A stretch of 64,000 nt of DNA from Clytia hemisphaerica (Eukaryota; Cnidaria; Hydrozoa; Leptothecata; Clytiidae): the NCBI GenBank assembly GCA_902728285.1, contig CACVBU010000681.1, positions 62,001-126,000 on the forward strand. Direction: 5' to 3'. Both the position numbers and the translations under genes were made by a program. This document shows positions 1-11,220 of the stretch, piece by piece (within the stretch, counting starts at the first letter, position 1; each line of letters starts with the position of its first letter). The notes below the pieces were generated by a model. That model had not been told where the DNA came from, did not search any database, and saw only the letters and a program-made list of their open reading frames with translations.

Positions 1-189
1 TAAAGTTAACAATTTATAAAATAATATTAATATACGTTATGAAATAAATTACATTAAAAAAAGTGGCCAAAAATAAAAATGAGGCCATTGATCATTACAA
101 TCAAATTAATAGAATATAGACTGTAACTTCGTTGGTCTTTCTTTTCTTTATGGGCATTGTTTTCATTCTCTCACGCACATACACCACTG
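1..189. other. gene-free AT-rich flank
   Basis: No coding signal, RNA gene or clear repeat was seen here. It is plain AT-rich intergenic DNA at the window edge. Confidence 0.5.
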
Positions 190-320
190 TCTTTGTGCCG
201 CCCCGGTGGAGCTTTTTCCTTCAGTGTGGATGAAAATTTCTATCTAATCGTAGTGTCCAGACGATTTTTGGCTAAGTTTTCTAGTGGGGCGGGGGGCTCC
301 ACCGGACCTCTGACACAAGG
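190..320. repeat. short foldback element, GTGGGGAT family (copy 1)
   Basis: Imperfect inverted ends are visible: CCCGGTGGAGC on the left and GCTCCACCGG on the right, with outer TTTGTG / CACAAG. The core carries GTGTGGAT and GTGGGGCG motifs in A/T-rich sequence. Related copies lie near 23487, 50805 and 56424. The ends of this copy are the least certain of the four. Confidence 0.45.
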
Positions 321-849
321 GTATTCTCCAGAGGGTTTCCATCATATTCTCGCCCTCGCCATTGAATGTGTATCATTATGATATTACAACAGCGTTGGAA
401 AATGTGGAAAATACACGTCTCACCTGGATATGATCGCAATTGTGTTCCCATAAAAAATGAAAACTGAAATAAAAAAGAAAAAGAAGAAACGGCGAGAGAA
501 GAATTGTTGTAATTCATCCTATCTTGACCACTGGAGAACTAAAAATAAGTATGGAGTGGCGGGCGGGATCGGGATTCTGAAACACCGTTATCTCACAATA
601 CCCGTATTCTAAGTTTCATATGTTCCGCATTCGAAAATCGAAAGTATGCGGCCGCGCGGATAAACTCTTTCGCTACAGCCTCACGCCAGCATAAGAAGGA
701 ACAATTCTTGTTTTCCAAATCAAAATACAAAGACAATAAAGAAGGATTACCTGGTATATCTTATTGAATTTGATTCATCTTCTTGATATTGATTCTAAAC
801 AAAAAGAATGGTGCTAATTGATTGTAAAACCATTGCAAAATCTTAAATT
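321..849. other. gene-free stretch
   Basis: I see no supported gene. Short open frames have no recognisable motif and no splice context. Nothing else stands out. Confidence 0.5.
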
Positions 850-1000
850 TTATAATTTTCCACCCCGTGCAAATGCACAGAGTTCCAAAAACCCAGTGTA
901 TTTGCACCGGGTTTTTGCGCTACTTTCGATTTCGACCCGTTGCAAATGCAACGTAGCGGACTCCGTGCAAATGCAAGGATATTTGCCTGACTGTTCGACG
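850..1000. repeat. octamer-rich interspersed repeat (copy 1)
   Basis: The segment iterates GTGCAAATGCA and its complement at least four times, each containing the octamer ATGCAAAT or ATTTGCA-type core. Diverged copies occur at about 4165-4265 and 11221-11362. The 4165 copy is in reverse orientation and shares the edge CAAGGAT..CGTGACTG with the 11221 copy. I call it an interspersed repeat; any transcription-factor binding is inference only. Confidence 0.5.
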
Positions 1001-1049
1001 ACCCTTCGACAATCTTTCTTCGACTACCCTATATGATACATTCAACTGT

Positions 1050-1132
1050 ACCGTATTACTTCGCCCGCGGCGTTTATTTAACTTTTTCGATTTTAGGAGG
1101 AGCGTTTATTCAAAGGGGGCGTTTATTCGAAG
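1050..1132. repeat. mini foldback with GCGTTTATT iterations
   Basis: Inverted ends CGTATTACTTCG and CGAAGTAATACCG enclose about 60 bases in which GCGTTTATT recurs three times in the same orientation. It is a compact example of the TIR-plus-iterated-motif plan seen across this window. Confidence 0.6.
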
Positions 1133-1329
1133 TAATACCGTCGTTTTACATATTTCCTTTCAGTTTCCCACACTAAGAAGAAGATTCCTGTGAAAGACCA
1201 AAACTCCGGGTAGTTAAAAAAAACGAGCTTCGAAAAATTATTAGCCCACCCAGCAGGCTCTCCCGTGTGCACAGTACAATGTACGGCCTGGTTCGATTAA
1301 ACTTTGCTGTTGAAATAAACGAGGGAATA

Positions 1330-1630
1330 AAGAGATCGAAGCCTTCGATGACAAGTCGAAGTAATCGAATGGTAATCAAATGGTAATCGAAGTAATCTAA
1401 TAAATCTTACAAACCAATAGTAATCGAATTAATCGAAGAGTAATCGAATTAATCGAAGAGTCATCGAAGGGTCATCGAACATTCATCGAACGGTAATCGA
1501 AGAAGATGCAGATATTCTGAGGCTGGTGAGTATTCGATTATTTCAAAATTTCGGCGTAATCGATAAGTCATCATTCGATGACGTTCGATTATATTCGATT
1601 ACTATCGATTACAATCGAACGTTCGGAACA
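1330..1630. repeat. AATCGA-iterated element
   Basis: GTAATCGAA and related words recur many times in the left half. The complement (TTCGATTAC, TTCGATT) recurs in the right half, so the segment can fold on itself. No coding content was recognised. Exact ends were not resolved. Confidence 0.5.
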
Positions 1631-2504
1631 TTCGATTAGTACCGTCTGGATATTTGGGGTAGGTAAAATATGTACAAAGAAATTCATACTTTTCCAACCC
1701 GGCGAATCTTTAAAAAAGAAGCGAACAATAAAATATAATTACCCTTTCCAAATAAACCTCTTCGGTGGCGAGCGTAGTCTACTCTGACGTATTGTAAAAT
1801 TTATGTGATGGGAGTTTGACATAGTAATGTAATGTTGTTTGGGGAATTATGAAGTTTTCTGGAATTTCGCTTGCATTTACTCAGGTTGATTTTTTATGAC
1901 TTCTAATGGTACTTTTTCTAATGAGTTTGATTACTCTGTTCTCACACTTATGTCTTTTTTTTTTGCGTCCTTTTCCATGATTACTTTTATTTATATTCTT
2001 AAAGACAGGTAAGAAGGCATATTGATGTAACTGCCTATTTTAAAAACAGTGCTCGAATGACCTCTCGGTATATTGGGGGAAAATTGCATCATTAATACAC
2101 CTTTCCCGTAATTCAAACTTCTTAGAAATGGCGTGGGAAAATGTGGTTGTTTACCTCCAGAGACCAAACGGTGGAGAGCATCAAATTAATGGAGCACGAT
2201 TTTTGGCAATTGTCAGCACCAGAGCTCTGGAACGTTCCGGTGTTCCGGGGGGAAGATATCCGCGATATACAATTACGATAGCGCTCACTGTGCTAATCAT
2301 GTGATAACTGCGCGTGCGCGTATTTTTAAAAAATCAGCTGAATCATGGTTAGCGAAACCTCACATTTTTTAATTTTTTTGATTTTTCATATCTCAACCAG
2401 TGATGTTTTTGAATATAAAATGTGACAAATTCAATTTCATTATAATGGCTGAACCATCATCCTCAAAGACTGTAAATATTTTATTAAAACATCTGCGGCT
2501 AGTT
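1631..2504. other. gene-free stretch
   Basis: No gene, RNA or definable repeat is supported. A short GGAACGTTCCGG palindromic cluster lies near 2230-2250. Confidence 0.4.
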
Positions 2505-3492
2505 TGAAACACGGGTCCCGGGTCACGGGGCATGGGTTACGGGGCATGGGTTACGGGGCACGGGTTACGGGGTGACGGGGCAGCTCTGATCAATGTAATT
2601 CAAACAGAAAATGTTTTAAAAATGCTAAAAATTATCAAAAAAATCAACTTGAAGGTGTTTTATCCACGTATGACTATTTAAAACGTCAAAATCTAATCAT
2701 TTGCTTTCCACGTGCTTTCGAAGTTTGCGTCGTGCACAACGCAGACCAGAAAACACCGCAACATATTACATACATATAATAAGCTTAAATTATCAATAAT
2801 ACACTTTTAGTGCTATATGCATGTTATATGTTATACGTAAGTAATATAAGTAATAAAACCGAGCTTTCTCAAGAAAATGAAAGTACGGCTATTGTTAAAT
2901 CATATCTCATTATATCCCCTCCATCACCTTGAGTATGAATATAATTTTAATGGATAATAACGTAGAAATGATGGTATTTTATAAATGTGTCATTATTTTC
3001 CACCTACCATTATGAATTTTAAATAAAAATGACGTAATTATACTCATATCTCTAAAACCACTATCTTGCAGCATTTAATCGTTTTAAAAAACATGTCAAT
3101 CTATATCCAGTCACATAATTAGCATCCTATTGAGTATGAACAAACATTTTGCTGTAAATTGGTTCAGAGGCCTTATATTTCATGATTTTGACAATATTTT
3201 TGTCATTCCAATATTATTTTGTCAAAATTTGTGGGTGACATATTATTTAAAAATGTTCATGATAATACTATTCGTATATAATTGTTTCAGACATACTATA
3301 CTAGTAGTATTAGTACTATTATATGTGTTATGTAGTACGTGTTATGAATTATACGTCATGATATCGTTATATTTTTTCCGGTCTGTAATTTGTATGCCCC
3401 ATGACCCGTGCCCCGTACCCCGTGCCCCGTAACCCGTGCCCCGTACCCCGTAACCCGTGCCCCGTAACCCGTGCCCCGTGACCCGTGTTTTA
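2505..3492. repeat. foldback element with CGGGTTACGGGGCA arrays at both ends
   Basis: The left end holds a short array of ACGGGTTACGGGGC-type units (about 2510-2582). The right end holds the complementary array CCCCGTAACCCGTG (about 3397-3490). The inner ~800 bases are AT-rich and non-coding. The arrays are mutual inverted repeats and include AAACACGGGT / ACCCGTGTTT at the outer edges. I read it as a non-autonomous element about 1 kb long. No convincing target duplication was found. Confidence 0.55.
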
Positions 3493-3522
3493 GTAGGGGG
3501 GGATGTTAGGAATAATTTTTTA

Positions 3523-4065
3523 AGCCCATTTGTCAAAAGTTGCCTTTGGGTATAAAAAGAAGAAAAAATCATGTAAAAACCCTGTGGCACTTTTTTCAAG
3601 GTTGCCACGGGTTGGGTGCCACCGCCACTCCGCCAGCAAAATCGAAATTTCAAAAAAATTCAAAACATAGTGAAGTGACCCCTCATTTGAAAGGTATTTT
3701 CATGCTGATTATGAAAATCATGTTTGTAATGCTAATGGTAAAAAACACTCTGACAAGAAGTAACTTAAGATGAACGGTGAAAAAATTGCGTTTTTAGCAA
3801 AATCCTCAAAATTTCGTCAACTTTGTGAAATTACTTTTTGTGACAGTGTTACTCAACCTCATCATATTGATTTTCTTAATCAGCATGAAAATACCTTTCA
3901 AATGAGGGGTCACTTCACTATGTTTTGAATTTTTTTGAAATTTCGATTTTGCTGACGAAGTGGCGGTGGCACCCTGCCCGTGGCAACCTTGAAAAAAGAG
4001 CCACCAGGTTTTAACATGATTTTTTCTTCTTTTTATACCCAAAGGCAACTTTTGACAAATGGGCT
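3523..4065. repeat. 543-bp hairpin (foldback) element
   Basis: The left arm begins AGCCCATTTGTCAAAAGTTG and the right arm ends with its complement, ACTTTTGACAAATGGGCT. The arms are about 230 bp with few mismatches, so matching short open frames appear on both strands. These are a symmetry effect and not genes. Confidence 0.8.
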
Positions 4066-4164
4066 AAGAGTTTATGTCATTTTTGCAAAATAACATCTCC
4101 CCCTAGTTTTAGCCGAAACATCTGCATATTTTTGTAACTATGTTTAAGTAGTTTTTTAGAATGT

Positions 4165-4265
4165 GTTAAACAGTCACGGAAATCCTTGCATTTGCACGGG
4201 GTGTGCATTTGCAATGGTTTGAACGATTTTTTCCGACCCTGTGCAAATGAGCTAGAACGTGTAAG
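4165..4265. repeat. octamer-rich interspersed repeat (copy 2, reversed)
   Basis: It contains TTGCATTTGCACGGGG, GTGCATTTGCAATG and CCTGTGCAAATGAG. This is the same family as 850-1000 and 11221-11362, in the opposite orientation to the latter. Confidence 0.5.
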
Positions 4266-4879
4266 GCAAAATGCGCGAAAATTAACAAATCTCAACTTTA
4301 AAATGAAAATGGCATAAAACAAAGACAAATGGCATTTTCATTTTCTCTTTAGAAGATTCTTTAGCCTTTTTAGAAAATTTTTGTCTATTTATTATTATTA
4401 TCAATTTATTTTCAGTTGGTAACAACGATAGGACCTAGTGTCCTAAATAGTTACAGCCGTGACCGTTTACTAATAAATTCCAACTTTCATAAAAATAGCT
4501 ATTTACCACAATTTACATAATGGACAAGTACAAAAATTATCTGGAAGCATTTTTAGCTTTCCCCTAAAAATATTAAATGTTGCAGAGCTTTTCACATCCT
4601 TCGGGAGATGATCCCAGATTAAAGAGCCGACAAAACTCAAAGATTGCAAACCGAACTTGACAGTGTTTGCTGGAGGTAGCATAAGCTGTTCTCCTCTTCT
4701 TAGATTGAAGCCAGAAGTTTTAATGGTAAAAAGTTTTGCTAGAAATAAGGGATTTTGTTTTTTTAAAGTTTTATAGATTTCTTCAAGGATTTTAAGAATG
4801 AATTTGATGTGAAAAGATGCTGTTTTAGATATAGTTAATAATTGAGATAAACTAGAGTCATGATCTTGATGAACTACAG

Positions 4880-5326
4880 CCCGGGGGGGGGTACTAGGAT
4901 TGATGGGTGTCGGGTATGTGCGTGCCAGACCTCTGGACCCTTACCCTTAGAGAGACTGAATTTCGGTGAAAAGGTGACCCTTAGAGAGACTCAGTGTAGA
5001 AAAACCCAACCCTTAGAGAGACTTTTTCACAAAAAAATTCTATAATGGGCCAAAGAAATTCGATTTTTAAAAGAATTTCTCTAATTTTCGAAAAATGTCT
5101 CTAATTTTTGAAAAATTTTCTCACTTTTTTTAAAAATGTTCTCACTTTTTTGACTTTTCACTTTTCTTTGACCCGAGTTTGTGAAAAAACCGACCCTTAG
5201 AGAGACTGATTTTGACTTTTGTTGTTTCGGTAACCCTTAGAGAGACTTTGGAGGTGAAAAACCCTACCCTTAAGGCACGCACATACCCAGCACCCATTTT
5301 TGCCTAAGTTACACCCCCCCCCCGGG
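4880..5326. mobile_element. poly-G/C foldback element A (CCCTTAGAGAGACT motif)
   Basis: The element starts CCCGGGGGGGGG and ends with a C-run followed by GGG. Inner inverted sequence (GGGTATGTGCGTGCC / GGCACGCACATACCC) follows. Inside, CCCTTAGAGAGACT recurs five to six times in the same orientation, spaced by A/T-rich sequence. ACTACAG flanks both sides (4873-4879 and 5327-5333). The shared string can be extended to the 9 bp ACTACAGCC depending on how terminal Cs are assigned. It sits inside the LINE reading frame, which resumes in phase when one flank copy is removed. Confidence 0.85.
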
Positions 5327-5365
5327 ACTACAGCCAATGCTCTACGTTGAATTTTCTGAATTTGC

Positions 5366-5374
5366 TTATTGTTG
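5366..5374. repeat. 9-bp target site duplication, left copy
   Basis: TTATTGTTG immediately precedes the Foldback element. The identical 9-mer follows it at 10403-10411. The LINE frame reads through a single copy. Confidence 0.9.
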
Positions 5375-5387
5375 CGTTGTTACTAAA

Positions 5388-5530
5388 AGTGGTAACGGTA
5401 GGTAACGATAGGTAACGATAGGTAACGACAAGTAACGGTAGGTAACGACAGGTAACGATAAAGTAGCGGTCGGTAACGATGAAGTAACGCAAGTAACGAG
5501 GGGTAACGAAAAAGTAACGAAGTAACGATA
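5388..5530. repeat. GTAACGNN short tandem array, left arm
   Basis: GGTAACGATA / AGTAACGA units of 8-10 bp recur about 15 times. The complementary array is at 10226-10390 in the right arm. These are the outermost repeats of the Foldback element. Confidence 0.85.
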
Positions 5531-5730
5531 GGGAAAAAGCTGAAAATGGTGGCCCTGAGGTGTCGAACCCGGTGATTTTGGGAGAACCTAACGATTTTGG
5601 TTAATCTATTCAAGATGATTCTACAGTAGGATCTGATCGTTCTGGTGAATATGACTGTGGAGATAATAAATCTAATCGTTTTTATTGTAAATTGGTGTTT
5701 GTGAATAAACTGGAAGATTTGACGGCTTGG

Positions 5731-6200
5731 TGAATCAATGGTGCTGGTCAATGCAATGATGGAATCAATGGTGCTGGTCAATGCAATGATTGAATCAATT
5801 GTGCTGGTCAATGCAATGATGGAATCAATGGTGCTGGTAAATACAATGATGGAATCAATGGTGCTGGTCAATGCAATGATGGAATCCATGGTGCTGGTCA
5901 ATGCAATGATGGAATCAATGGTGCTGGTCAATGCAATGATGGAATCAATTGTGCTGGTCAATGCAATGATGGAATCAATGGTGCTGGTCAATGAAATGAT
6001 GGAATCAATGGTGCTGGTCAATGCAATGATGAAATCAATGGTGCTGGGTCAATGCAATGATGGAATCAATGGTGCTGGTCAATGCAATGATGGAATCAAT
6101 GGTGCTGATCAATACAATGATAGAATCAATGGTGCTGGGCAATGCAATGATGGAATCAATGGTTCTGGTGAATTCAATGGTGGAATCGATGGTGGTGTAC
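5731..6200. repeat. 30-bp minisatellite, left arm
   Basis: The unit GGAATCAATGGTGCTGGTCA plus ATGCAATGAT is repeated about 15 times, nearly perfectly between 5761 and 6040. Its length is ten codons, so it stays open in several frames on both strands and produces spurious repeat proteins. The complement forms the array at 9405-10010. Confidence 0.9.
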
Positions 6201-6261
6201 TGGTGGATGCAATGCTGCACTCACCAATGGTACTGTTGTGCAGGTGAATGCAAGTTAGGGA

Positions 6262-7495
6262 TTGTGCATTTTTTGTAAGCATCATCTTTATAAGAAATCC
6301 ATCGATAATTTTTGATTCAAGGGGTATTGACTTTCGTCGATGGCTTCTTTCAAAGCAAGTTAGGGATTGTGCCAAATGTGAGCATTTTTATTTTTTTTAT
6401 AAGCATCATCTTTATAAGAATACAATCCATAGCTTTTAATTCAAGGGGTATTGACTTTTGGTGATTGGTTCATTCAAAGCAACTTGGGGTTTGTGCAAAA
6501 TGTGAGCATTTTTATTTTTCTTATAAGCATCATCTTTATAAGAATACAATCCATAACTTTTAATTAAGGGTTATTGACTTTCGGCGATTGGTTCATTCAA
6601 AGCAAGATGTGAGCATATTTATTTTTCTTATAAGCATCATCTTTATAAGAATACAATCCATAAATTTTGATTCAAGGGTTATTGACTTTCGGTGAGTGGT
6701 TCATTCAAAGCAAGTTGAGGATTGTGCAAAATGTGAGTATATTTATTTTTCTTATAAGCATCATCTTTATAAGAATACAATACATATCTTTTAATTAAGG
6801 GTTATTGACTTTCGGCGATTGGTTCATTCATAGCAAGATGTGAGCATATTTATTTTTCTTATAAGCATCATCTTTATAAGAATACAATCCATAAATTTTG
6901 ATTCAAGGGTTATTGACTTTCGGTGATTGGTTCATTCAAAGCAAGTTGAGGATTGTGCAAAATGTGAGTATATTTATTTTTCTTATAAGCATCATCTTTA
7001 TAAGAATACAATACAATCTTTTAATTAAGGTTATTGACTTTCGGCGATTGGTTCATTCAAAGCAAGATGTGAGCATATTTATTTTTCTTATAAGCATCAT
7101 CTTTATAAGAATACAATACAGATCTTTTAATTAAGGGTTATTGACTTTCGGCGATTGGTTCATTCAAAGCAAGATGTGAGCATATTTATTTTTCTTATAA
7201 GCATCATCTTTATAAGAATACAATACAGATCTTTTAATTAAGGGTTATTGACTTTCGGCGATTGGTTCATTCAAAGCAAGATGTGAGCATATTTATTTTT
7301 CTTATAAGCATCATCTTTATAAGAATACAATACAGATCTTTTAATTAAGGGTTATTGACTTTCGGTGATTGGTTCATTCAAAGCAAGTTAGGGATTGTGC
7401 AAAATGTGAGTATATTTATTTTTCTCATAAGCATCATCTTCATAAGATTACAATCCATAACCTTTGAAGGTTTTGAATTTTGGTGATTAGTTGAT
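6262..7495. repeat. 100-125-bp tandem repeats, left arm
   Basis: About eleven copies of a unit containing AAGCATCATCTTTATAAGAA and TTGACTTTCGGCGATTGG. Some copies lack the ~20-bp segment around GATTGTGCAAAATGTG, giving two length classes. The mirror array lies at 8512-9398. Confidence 0.88.
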
Positions 7496-7499
7496 TCAA

Positions 7500-8510
7500 A
7501 GAAAGTCAACGATTTCACATAAGAATAGCATTTTAATTTTAATTTTTTTCGGTTTCGTTTTATTCCAAATTGAAATAATTTAATCAGCTTATGACTAAGC
7601 TCTTAACAATACGATGGCCATTCACTGATTGCTCGTTTCTTAATTGATTCTTGTGCAATTGACATTGTAGCAAAATTTTAGCATTCTGCAAATCAATTTA
7701 ACAAAACAATATTACATTGAGCATAAGATACGTTTTAAAATGAAAAGTACTTTGTGAAAAGGAGGTCAAGTCATAATTAGACTCGAAAATGTTCATAAAT
7801 TCATTGAAAGTCAACCAAAAAATGCCAGTATTTGCCCTTTCCTTCGATCCGAGTTAAAAAATGGTTTTTTAATTAAAAATGTCAGATTTCAAAAACGGCT
7901 CTTTTAACTTTTAAGAAAATAAGTGAATAAACTAAGGAAATTAAGGACATTTTGAGATTTAAAAACATTCGAGCCTGAAAATCACGTCGTGAAATCACAA
8001 AAATTTAGTGGTTCTTATATAAAAAAGCGATGATGATTAAAGAAAAATGCGTCGGTATTATGGTGTTCGCGACCCCCGTGAGAAAATCATGATTCATGGG
8101 AAAAAGCATGCAGAAAAAATAATAGGCTAGGTCAAAAGAAGAAGTCTACCCTTAGTGTTATGTAACTTTCTTGACTATTGTAATATAAATTGTAGAGCTC
8201 CACGTGCAGTATGATACAAGATATGCTTACAAGTTGTAACAATCCTATTTAGAAAGGAAAATCTCATCTTTATGTAAAATGTTTTCCCAAAGAACTACTT
8301 TCCACCTCACCTTTTAACACGAGGTAGCAGCTGTATCTTTTTATTTTACATCGTGTTGAGTATCAAAGAAGAGATTTGTGTAAGTTTGTAATACACTCCA
8401 AATAAGCAAAATTTGCCAAACGGAGGAGAGAGTTGATGTCTTTTGTCTTTTGAATGCTTGAATGAAAGCGTACTGAGAAAAAAAGGTGAACTGTGATACA
8501 AAAATTGTAT
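7500..8510. other. central loop of the Foldback element
   Basis: This is single-copy sequence between the two arms. I see no reading frame with recognisable protein motifs. It is AT-rich and non-coding as far as can be seen. Confidence 0.6.
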
Positions 8511-8511
8511 T

Positions 8512-9398
8512 CTTATAAATATGATGTTTATAAGAAAAATAAATATGCCCACATTTTGCACAATCCCTAACTTGCTTTGAATGAACCAAACGCCGAAAGT
8601 CAATACCCCTTGAATCAAAATTTATGGATTGTATTCTTATAAAGATGATGCTTATAAGAAAAATAAATATGCTCATATTTTGCACAATCCTCAACTTGCT
8701 TTGAATGAACCAAACGCCGAAAGTCAATACCCCTTGAATCAAAATTTATGGATTGTATTCTTATAAAGATGATGCTTATAAGAAAAATAAATATGCTCAC
8801 ATCTTGCTTTGAATGAACCAATCGCCGAAAGTCAATACCCCTTGAATCAAAATTTATGGATTGTATTCTTATAAAGATGATGCTTGTAAGAAAAATAAAT
8901 ATGCTCACATTTTGCACAATCATAAAGATGATGCTTATAAGAAAAATAAATTAGCTCACATTTTGCACAATCCTCAACTTGCTCTGTAAGAACCCATCGC
9001 CGAAAGTCAATACCCCTTGAATCGAAAATTATCGATGGATTTCTTATAAAGATGATGCTTATAAGAAAAATAAATATGCTCACATTTTGCACAAACCCCA
9101 AGTTGCTTTGAATGAACCAATCGCCGAAAGTCAATACCCCTTGAATCAAAAGTTATTGAATTGTTTCTATAAGATGATGCTTATAAGAAATAAAAATGCT
9201 CACATTTTGCACAAACCCCAAGTTGCTTTGAATGAACCAATCGCCGAAAGTCAATACCCCTTGAATTAAAAGTTATGGATTGTATTCTTATAAAGATGAT
9301 GCTTATAAGAAAAATAAAAATGCTCACATTTTGCCCAAACCCCAAGTTGCTTTGAATGAACCAATCGCCGAAAGTCAATACCCCTTGAATTAAAAGCT
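8512..9398. repeat. 100-125-bp tandem repeats, right arm
   Basis: About eight copies in inverse orientation to 6262-7495, each containing TTCTTATAAAGATGATGCTT and CGCCGAAAGTCAATACC. The right arm has fewer copies than the left, so the arms have changed length since formation. Confidence 0.88.
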
Positions 9399-9401
9399 AT
9401 G

Positions 9402-10012
9402 GTTTATGGTTCAATCATTGTATTGACCAGAGCCTTTGATTCCATCATTGTATTGACCAGCACCATTGATTCCATCATTGCATTGACCAGCACCATTGAT
9501 TCCATCATTGCATTGACCAGCACCATTGATTCCATCATTTCATTGACCAGCACCATTGATTCCACCATTGCATTGACCACTACATTGTTTCCATCATTGC
9601 ATTGACCAGCACCATTGATTCCATCATTGCATTAACCAACATCATTGCATTGACCAACACCATTGATTCCATTATTGTATTGACCAGCACCATTGATTCC
9701 ATCATTGCATTGACCAGCACCATTGATTTCATCATTGCATTGACCAGCACCATTGTTTCAATCACTGCATTGACCAACACCATTGTTTCCATCATTGCAT
9801 TGACCCTCACCACTGATTCCATCATTACATTGACCAGCACCATTTATTTCATCATTGCGTTGACCAGCACCATTGATTCCAGCATTGCATTGACCAACAC
9901 CATTGATTCCATAACTGCATTGACCAACACCATTGATTCCATCACTGCATTGACCATCACCACTGATTCCATCATTACATTGACCAGGACCATTTATTTT
10001 ATCATTTGCGTT
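9402..10012. repeat. 30-bp minisatellite, right arm
   Basis: About twenty units of ACCATTGATTCCATCATTGC plus ATTGACCAGC. These are the complement of the left-arm minisatellite, with more variants near the outer end. Confidence 0.9.
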
Positions 10013-10225
10013 GATTCCGTCAAATCTTTCAGTTTATTCACAAACACTAATTTACAATAAAAACGATTGGATTTATTATCTCCACAGTCATATTCACCAG
10101 AACGATCAGATCCTGCTGTACAATCATTAGATTTCCAAAATTCTCTCAAAATCACCATTCACCATTAGCCCTGCCGCAGAAATCTACAAATTTTGATAGC
10201 TTGACTCCTCAGGGCCACCATTTTC

Positions 10226-10392
10226 AGCTTTTCCCCCATCGTTACTTCGTTACTTTTTCGTTACCCCTCGTTACTTGCGTTACTTCATCGTTACCGACCG
10301 TTACTTTATCGTTACCTGTCGTTACCTACCGTTACTTGTCGTTACCTATCGTTACTTGTCGTTACCTATCGTTACCTACCGTTACCACTTTT
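10226..10392. repeat. CGTTAC short tandem array, right arm
   Basis: TCGTTACCTA / TCGTTACTTG units mirror the left-arm array at 5388-5530 and end at the terminus CCACTTTTAGTAACAACG. Confidence 0.85.
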
Positions 10393-10402
10393 AGTAACAA
10401 CG

Positions 10403-10411
10403 TTATTGTTG
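10403..10411. repeat. 9-bp target site duplication, right copy
   Basis: TTATTGTTG is identical to 5366-5374. On the minus strand it lies in the LINE frame just after NYCPLIW. Confidence 0.9.
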
Positions 10412-10478
10412 TGTTTTACAAAATTCATCCAGATTAGTGGACAATAGTTAAAGTTTGAGAATATATAGGCGTGGCATA

Positions 10479-10785
10479 CTCTTAGGTGCCAAATAAACGG
10501 GGGGGTTGGAATAAACGGGGGGGTTGGAAAATTTTTGAAATTTCAATAAACGGGGGGACCTAATTGGCCGGGGGGGGTTGGAAAATGTACTTATGAAAAC
10601 CCCAAAATAAGGTAAATATAGGCTAAAATCAGGCTTTTTGGAGCAAAATAAGGGGACTTCTTTTAGCCAACTGAAAATATTCTTTAAAATTAATAAACGG
10701 GGGGGGTCCTAATAAGGTCCGGGGGGGTTGGAAAATTTTCGAAAAATTAACAAGCGGGGGGGACCGTTTATTTGGCACCTAAGAG
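10479..10785. mobile_element. 307-bp foldback element B, TA duplication
   Basis: The ends are CTCTTAGGTGCCAAATAAAC and its complement. Core: AATAAACGGGGGG-type motifs recur in one orientation. TA flanks both sides (10477-10478, 10786-10787). With one TA removed the LINE frame reads straight across (..KAL-CHAY..), which fixes the boundaries. A TA duplication fits Tc1/mariner-type mobilisation. Confidence 0.85.
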
Positions 10786-11220
10786 TAAAGCCTTTGCCGT
10801 TTTCAGAGAAAGAAAGGGGCGGATGCGTCTAAGTGCGCTGATTTTGTTTCCCGCATATTGGCATTTCAATTCAACGTGAGAGCTAAAGCGTAGTTTGTCA
10901 TCAATAAATATACCTAATAGTTTAACCTGATTTTTGACTTTGACTTTGATATTACCTATAGTAAAAATATGTATAGGTTCGAATCTACCGAGAAACATAA
11001 CTTGAAACTTGCCAGGGTTAGCAACAAGCCCATTGATCTTAAACCAGTGTAAAATATCTTGAATCTCGATATTAAGTTTCAAAATAACTTCAGCAAGGGT
11101 TTGTGCGATTGCAAAGAGGGTGTTGTCATCGGCAAAGTTACAAAGTTCAACCTCGCGGGTAGAGAGTAAAATACGGGTTAAAATTTTGATTTGTGCATTT
11201 TTTTATAATCAAGTGTAACA

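Larger units (their letters stand above)
5375..10402. mobile_element. 5.03-kb Foldback/MULE-like element
   Basis: Both ends carry CGTTGTTACTAAAAGTGG as perfect inverted termini, flanked by the 9-bp duplication TTATTGTTG. The arms mirror each other layer by layer: GTAACG-type short repeats; a unique ~200-bp zone; a 30-bp minisatellite; then 100-125-bp repeats; then a ~1-kb central loop (about 7500-8510). No transposase-like frame exists, so it is non-autonomous. A 9-bp duplication and long tandem-repeat inverted arms are features of Drosophila FB elements and of the Mutator-like superfamily; the assignment here is by those features only. Confidence 0.88.
4390..11185 (-). mobile_element. 3' fragment of a CR1/L2/jockey-group LINE, split by three insertions
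   Basis: On the minus strand the pieces 11180-10786, 10478-10403, 5374-5327 and 4879-4390 encode one continuous reverse-transcriptase C-terminal region. It starts just before the catalytic FADDN motif (about 11120). It continues through an IxxWFxxNGL..NPxKFQVMFLG segment and a NYCPLIW motif (about 10430). It ends with a GLQSL..G..IWDHLPKDVK tail and a stop at about 4503. The 3' end is probably near a short ATT-rich tract at about 4390. The 5' part is missing beyond about 11185. The frame is uninterrupted once the three insertions are set aside, so this copy was fairly intact when they landed. Clade assignment within the CR1/jockey group is by general resemblance only. Confidence 0.85.

Noticed and set aside
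3342..4048. Similar proteins on opposite strands beginning MPLGIKRRKNHVKT
   Set aside because: Mirror images from the two arms of one hairpin element; not genes.
5383..6247. Long repeat-protein reading frames on both strands (TSTIDSIIAL / MMESMVLVNA types), and their mirror at 9399-10060
   Set aside because: They are by-products of a 30-bp unit (ten codons) in a foldback arm, open in several frames and both strands, with no start context or non-repeat domain.
5731..7495. CRISPR-like array
   Set aside because: Units are directly tandem or have variable spacers, there are no cas genes, and the DNA is clearly animal.
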